Source: Reyranella sp.
GTDB taxonomy: Bacteria > Pseudomonadota > Alphaproteobacteria > Reyranellales > Reyranellaceae
Direction: 5' to 3'
Length of the DNA stretch: 7,651 nt
NCBI GenBank assembly: GCA_021732965.1
Contig: JAKFVZ010000001.1
Location: 1-7,651 of the forward strand
The notes beneath the pieces are model-generated. The model was not told where the DNA came from and searched no databases. It saw only the letters and a list, made by a program, of their open reading frames with translations. Both the position numbers and the translations under genes were made by a program. Shown here piece after piece: positions 4,106-7,651 of the stretch (position 1 is its first letter; every line of letters begins with the position of its first letter).

Positions 4106-6603
4106 CAACTGCCCGAGGAACCGACGGCCTGCGCCGCCGGTACGTGGGAGAAATAGGCGCGCGTGATGGCCTCGGACAGCCGGTCGAGGTGTTGCTCGGT
4201 GTCGGAGGTGACGTCGCGCAGCATGGCGAGCGCCAGCCCTTCGTGGCGCCACGCCTGCTCGTCGCCTCCGAACTGCCGCACGACCGCTTCGAGGTCGATC
4301 TCCAGCGAGTCCGGCGGCGCGGCGACGGTGACGCCCGAGGCGCGCGCCAGATAGTCGAGATGGCCCTTGATGGCGCGAAGCTGGAACACCAGCCCGCGTG
4401 GGTTGGCATCGTCGAGGATCACGAGGTCGAGAACGGGCGCGGGCTGGAGCTGGCCGAGATAGCGCGTCCGATAGGTGATCGTGCTGTCGCACAGTTCGAG
4501 CGCGAGACGCATGGAGGCGTCCCAGTCGATCGGCGAGAGGGTGAAGGGGCCAAGTGCGGAGGTGAGGACGTGCAGCGCCCGTTCGAGCCGTCGGCCGAGA
4601 TCGAGGAAGCGCCATCCCGTGCCGCGCGTCATGTTCTCCTGCGCGAGCCCCGACAGCGTGGCGACGAACCGCACGATCTCGTCGAGCGCGGCAAGCAGGG
4701 GATCGAGGTTGCCGCGTGCCGCCAGCAGGCGCTTGCGAACCTCGATCATCTCGGGCCCGGCGGCGACCGTCATGTCGACCGAGAACCGGTCCCGCATGGT
4801 GGCGGTCAGGCGCTGGATGCCGTCGAGCACGGTGGCGAGACCGCGATCGTCGGTGGCCACGGCCGCCAGCCCCTGCTGGAACAGCGCACTCTCAGGCGGG
4901 GCGAGGGCGGATGAGTGATCCATCAGATTGTTCTGGTCGAGCAGACGGCCGAGCAGCCTGAGTTCGACCGCGTCGCGCGGGCCGACGGCGCCTTGCGCCA
5001 CCCGCGCCGCGGCCGTGCGCAACATGCGCGCATCGTTGTCGAGCCGCTCGATGTAGCGGCCGAGCCAGAAGAGATTGTCGGCGACCCGGCTCTGCAGGTC
5101 CGCACTGCTGCGCTCGACGGCGAGCTGATGGAAGCGTCTCGTCGGCGGAAGCTGGACGTCGGCAGCATCCTCGGCAAGGACCCAGACGTCCTTCAGCGTG
5201 CCGTGCAGGCGGGACAGGGAGCGCAACGCCGTGTCGCCATCGGGCTCCCGGGCCAAGCCGCCCGGCAGCACGTGATAGGTATCGTGATCAGCCACCACGA
5301 AGGCGCGCAGCACCACGGCCGACGGCACGAGAGTCTCGCCGTCCCATCTGGGCGTGAGCGAAGGCGTCATGGGGTATTGCGCGACGAACTGGCCGGGCTG
5401 GGCGCGGATGCGCTCGACCAGCGCCTTGCGCTCCGGGGCCTCCAGCATGCCCACGACGATGGGCTCGCGATCCTGGCCGAGGCAGGGACGCACGATCATG
5501 AGATCGAGATTGGCCAGCGCGAAGCTCAGGGCTGCCGGCTCGCCCAGCCACCAGACATCGAGCGAAGGCAGTTCCAACTTCTCGCCCAGCAGCCGTTCGC
5601 CCAGCCGCTCCAGGAACGGCATCATGGCGGGCGTCTCGACCACGCCCGAGCCCAGCGCATTGGCGAGCGCGATCTTGCCGCTGCGCGTGGCCTCCACCAG
5701 GCCGGTGATGCCCAGTGCCGAATCGGCACGCATTTCCAGCGGATCGGCGAAGGCGCTGTCGAGGCGGCGCAGCAGCACGTGGACGGGGCGCAGGCCGGCC
5801 AGCGTCTTGATCGAGACCTGGCCGTCGCGCGCGACGATATCGCCACCCTCGACCAGGGGGACGCCCAGGACGCGCGAGAGATAGACGTGCTCGAAGTAGG
5901 TCGCCGACAGGGATCCCGGCGTCAGCACCGCCATGTTGGGCTGCGTCACGGCGGCCGGTGCGAGCGAACGCAGGGATTCGTGCCAGCGGTCGACGAAGGG
6001 TCGCAGATGGCGGACCGGGATGGAGCGAAAGGCTTCCGGCAGGCTGCGCGCCAGCACGCGACGCATTTCGAGCGCGTAGCCGGCACCTGCGGGAAGCTCG
6101 GTGTGATCGGCGAGCACGTGCCAGCGCCCGTCGCCCAGGCGCACGAGATCGACCGCGTAGTGGCCGAGATGCTGTTGCGGCGCCACGCCGTCGGTGACCC
6201 GTGCTGGACGATGGAAGTGCCGGTTGGCATGCACCAGCATCGGCGGCAGCAGATGCTCCTTCAGCAGCGTCTGCGGCCCGTAGATGTCGGCCAGCACCCT
6301 GTCGAGCAGGCGCGCGCGCTGGATCAGGCCGGATTCGATCTGCGCCCATTCGTCGGGCGCGATGACGAGCGGCAGGGGGTCGAACGTCCAGCGCGCCGCG
6401 CCGCGATCGTCCAGCAGGTTGACCGTGGCGCCGGACTCTTCGAGCTGGCGGCGCGCGCTCTCGACGCGCTCGCCCAACCCGCCCGGGAGCGAGCGGATGA
6501 CGCTCAGAATGCCTTGCCAGTGGTAGCGGATCGACTTCTGGCCGGTGACCAGTTCATCGTATGCGCTTGCCGGCGAGGAAGAGAGGCCGCGCAACGACTC
6601 CAT
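4105..6603 (-). CDS. Circularly permuted ATP-grasp protein fused to an alpha-E domain
   Basis: This 832-residue fusion has two parts. Residues about 14-480 are a circularly permuted type 2 ATP-grasp domain: AYDELV, DPLPLVIAPDEW (75-86), GLIQRARLLDRVLADIYGPQ (92-111), WHVLADHTELPAGAGYALE (161-179), VLTPGSLSATYFEHVYLSR (226-244), LVEGGDI (250-256), RRLDSAFADPLEMRADSALG (279-298) and ALANALGSGVVE (312-323). Residues about 500-825 are a helical alpha-E domain: RVADNLFWLGRYIERLDNDARM (506-527), SVDMTV, ENMTRGTGWRFLDLGRRLERA (656-676) and FQLRAIKGHLDYL (740-752). In many genomes these are two adjacent genes. ATP-grasp enzymes join a carboxylate to an amine using ATP, so a peptide or amide ligase role is predicted, but no substrate is known. 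The ATG at 6603 has only a weak ribosome binding site; it follows the DUF2126 gene after 61 bp that hold no other gene. Confidence 0.9.
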   Translation of the reverse strand: MESLRGLSSSPASAYDELVTGQKSIRYHWQGILSVIRSLPGGLGERVESARRQLEESGATVNLLDDRGAARWTFDPLPLVIAPDEWAQIESGLIQRARLLDRVLADIYGPQTLLKEHLLPPMLVHANRHFHRPARVTDGVAPQQHLGHYAVDLVRLGDGRWHVLADHTELPAGAGYALEMRRVLARSLPEAFRSIPVRHLRPFVDRWHESLRSLAPAAVTQPNMAVLTPGSLSATYFEHVYLSRVLGVPLVEGGDIVARDGQVSIKTLAGLRPVHVLLRRLDSAFADPLEMRADSALGITGLVEATRSGKIALANALGSGVVETPAMMPFLERLGERLLGEKLELPSLDVWWLGEPAALSFALANLDLMIVRPCLGQDREPIVVGMLEAPERKALVERIRAQPGQFVAQYPMTPSLTPRWDGETLVPSAVVLRAFVVADHDTYHVLPGGLAREPDGDTALRSLSRLHGTLKDVWVLAEDAADVQLPPTRRFHQLAVERSSADLQSRVADNLFWLGRYIERLDNDARMLRTAAARVAQGAVGPRDAVELRLLGRLLDQNNLMDHSSALAPPESALFQQGLAAVATDDRGLATVLDGIQRLTATMRDRFSVDMTVAAGPEMIEVRKRLLAARGNLDPLLAALDEIVRFVATLSGLAQENMTRGTGWRFLDLGRRLERALHVLTSALGPFTLSPIDWDASMRLALELCDSTITYRTRYLGQLQPAPVLDLVILDDANPRGLVFQLRAIKGHLDYLARASGVTVAAPPDSLEIDLEAVVRQFGGDEQAWRHEGLALAMLRDVTSDTEQHLDRLSEAITRAYFSHVPAAQAVGSSGS

Positions 6604-6664
6604 GGGCCCGAAGAAAATGTGAAACGGTTGTTGGACTGCCTGTGAGGCGGGCGGACTATAGGGC

Positions 6665-7651
6665 CTATGCCCGCCGCAGGTCGAGCGTCAGCGGATGCTC
6701 CGGATTGGCGAGGGGCCGCGGTTCCGGCGACGTTCCGCCGGTATGTCCGATGGCGAAGAAACGGGCACGCCTGCGAGCCTCGGCCTCGTTGGCGTTCACG
6801 GGCACGCGGTCGTAGTTGCGGCCGCCCGGATGAGCGACGTGATAGGTGCAGCCGCCGATCGAACGGCCGCTCCAGGTATCGTGGATGTCGAAGGTGAGCG
6901 GCGCGTGCACGCCGATGGTCGGGTGCAGCGAGTTGGCCGCCTGCCAGGCGCGATAACGCACGCCAGCGACATACTCGCCAGCCGTGCCGGTGGCGCGCAA
7001 GGGCAGCCGCCAGCCGTTGCAGGCGATGACGTGCCGCTGGTCGTTGAGGCCCGCGACCTTGACCTGCAGGCGCTCGACCGTGGAGTCGACGTAGCGCACC
7101 GTGCCGCCGCCGCCGGGCTCCTCGCCCAGGACATGCCAGGGCTCCAGTGCGTGCCGCAGCTCGAGTTCGAGACCGCGCTGCGCCACTTCGCCCAGCCGCG
7201 GGAAACGGAACTCGAAATGCGGCGCGAACCATTCCGGCGCGAAGGCGTAACCTGCCTCGCCGAGATCGGAGAGCACGTCGTTGAAATCCTGCCACACGAA
7301 GTGCGGCAGCATGAAATCGTCGTGCAGGCGCGTGCCCCATCGGCTGAGCGGCCGCTCGTAGGGGCGGTCCCAGAACTTGGCGACGAGCCCGCGCAGCAGC
7401 GCCTGCTGGGCCACGCTCATGCGCCAGTGCGGCGGCATCTCGAAGGCGCGCAACTCCAGCAGCCCGCGGCGGCCGGCCGCCGCATCGGGCGTGAACAGTT
7501 TGTCGATGCAGAACTCGGTGCGGTGCGCGTTGCCGGTCGCGTCGACCAGCAGGTTGCGGAACACGCGGTCGACCAGCCATGGCGGCGTCTGGCGGCCGGG
7601 CGCGATCTGCTTGAAGGCGATCTCCAGCTCGTGCAGCGCATCGTTGCGCGC
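6665..7651 (-). CDS. Large transglutaminase / DUF2126 family protein, C-terminal part (N-terminus outside the window)
   Basis: The frame is open from the window edge to TAG at 6665 and encodes 328 residues with no start needed inside. Although a GTG occurs at 7564, family similarity continues upstream of it (HELEIAFKQI, PPWLVDRVFRN), so the gene extends beyond the window. Conserved DUF2126 blocks in order are TGNAHRTEFCIDKL (39-52), LLELRAFEMPPH (64-75), LPHFVWQDF (115-123), EPWHVLGEE (170-178), GGTVRYVDSTVERLQVKV (182-199), GGCTYHVAHPGGRNY (266-280) and NANEAEAR (286-293). Relatives are about 1,100 residues, with an N-terminal transglutaminase core expected beyond the edge. The C-terminal region has been proposed to be a carboxylate-amine ligase of the glutamine synthetase/GCS-like fold, which is a prediction. 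It is upstream of the ATP-grasp/alpha-E gene and likely in the same transcript. Confidence 0.88.
   Translation of the reverse strand, partial: ARNDALHELEIAFKQIAPGRQTPPWLVDRVFRNLLVDATGNAHRTEFCIDKLFTPDAAAGRRGLLELRAFEMPPHWRMSVAQQALLRGLVAKFWDRPYERPLSRWGTRLHDDFMLPHFVWQDFNDVLSDLGEAGYAFAPEWFAPHFEFRFPRLGEVAQRGLELELRHALEPWHVLGEEPGGGGTVRYVDSTVERLQVKVAGLNDQRHVIACNGWRLPLRATGTAGEYVAGVRYRAWQAANSLHPTIGVHAPLTFDIHDTWSGRSIGGCTYHVAHPGGRNYDRVPVNANEAEARRRARFFAIGHTGGTSPEPRPLANPEHPLTLDLRRA

Noticed and set aside
4092..4409. N-terminal extension of the transglutaminase to an ATG at 4409
   Set aside because: The extra 106 residues are an out-of-frame reading of alpha-E coding DNA. The GTG at 4091 has a strong ribosome binding site and the expected family N-terminus.
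4915..6645. A 576-codon plus-strand open frame opposite the ATP-grasp/alpha-E gene
   Set aside because: It is antisense to a strongly conserved coding region and is rich in Arg, His, Gln and Ala as expected for a reverse-complement shadow. No family signature is seen.

Overview
The window is high-GC, densely coded DNA with long spurious antisense frames. Gene content and protein sequences suggest an alphaproteobacterium (Rhizobiales or Rhodospirillales-like). That placement is an inference from protein style, because no rRNA or other marker gene is present.

Left part (1-3069): a divergent metabolic region. Three minus-strand genes look like one operon, transcribed in this order: a flavin-dependent monooxygenase of the acyl-CoA dehydrogenase fold (1994 to 795), a single-domain VOC (glyoxalase/dioxygenase superfamily) protein (774 to 349), and the N-terminus of a large alpha/beta-hydrolase-domain protein (349 to the window edge). 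The last two overlap by one base. On the plus strand, facing away, is a PEP mutase/isocitrate lyase superfamily enzyme of the oxaloacetate decarboxylase (PA4872-like) type (2212-3069). The set looks like a small catabolic module for an unidentified organic acid or aromatic compound. The 217-bp divergent gap also holds two tiny overlapping minus-strand frames, one of which resembles the C-terminal tail of an MFS transporter.

Middle (3070-3212): a 143-bp gap between convergent genes. About 124 bp of it (3077-3200) is five consecutive perfect-stem hairpins with almost no spacing. The outer two are near-copies of each other, and the central one carries a GGGGTCAGAC/GTCTGACCCC palindrome. It looks like a REP/BIME-type mobile palindromic element, and no T-tract follows it on either strand.

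Right part (3213-7651): a minus-strand operon, in transcription order: the C-terminal part of a large transglutaminase/DUF2126 protein, a fused circularly permuted ATP-grasp plus alpha-E protein, and a stand-alone bacterial transglutaminase-like protein. This is the conserved but biochemically poorly characterised set that comparative genomics has linked to ligation of small peptides or amides and to Anbu-type proteasome-like peptidases. No Anbu gene is visible here.

The strongest candidates for under-described biology are the five-hairpin element and the transglutaminase/ATP-grasp/alpha-E cluster. No tRNA, rRNA, CRISPR array, transposase gene or prophage feature was seen.
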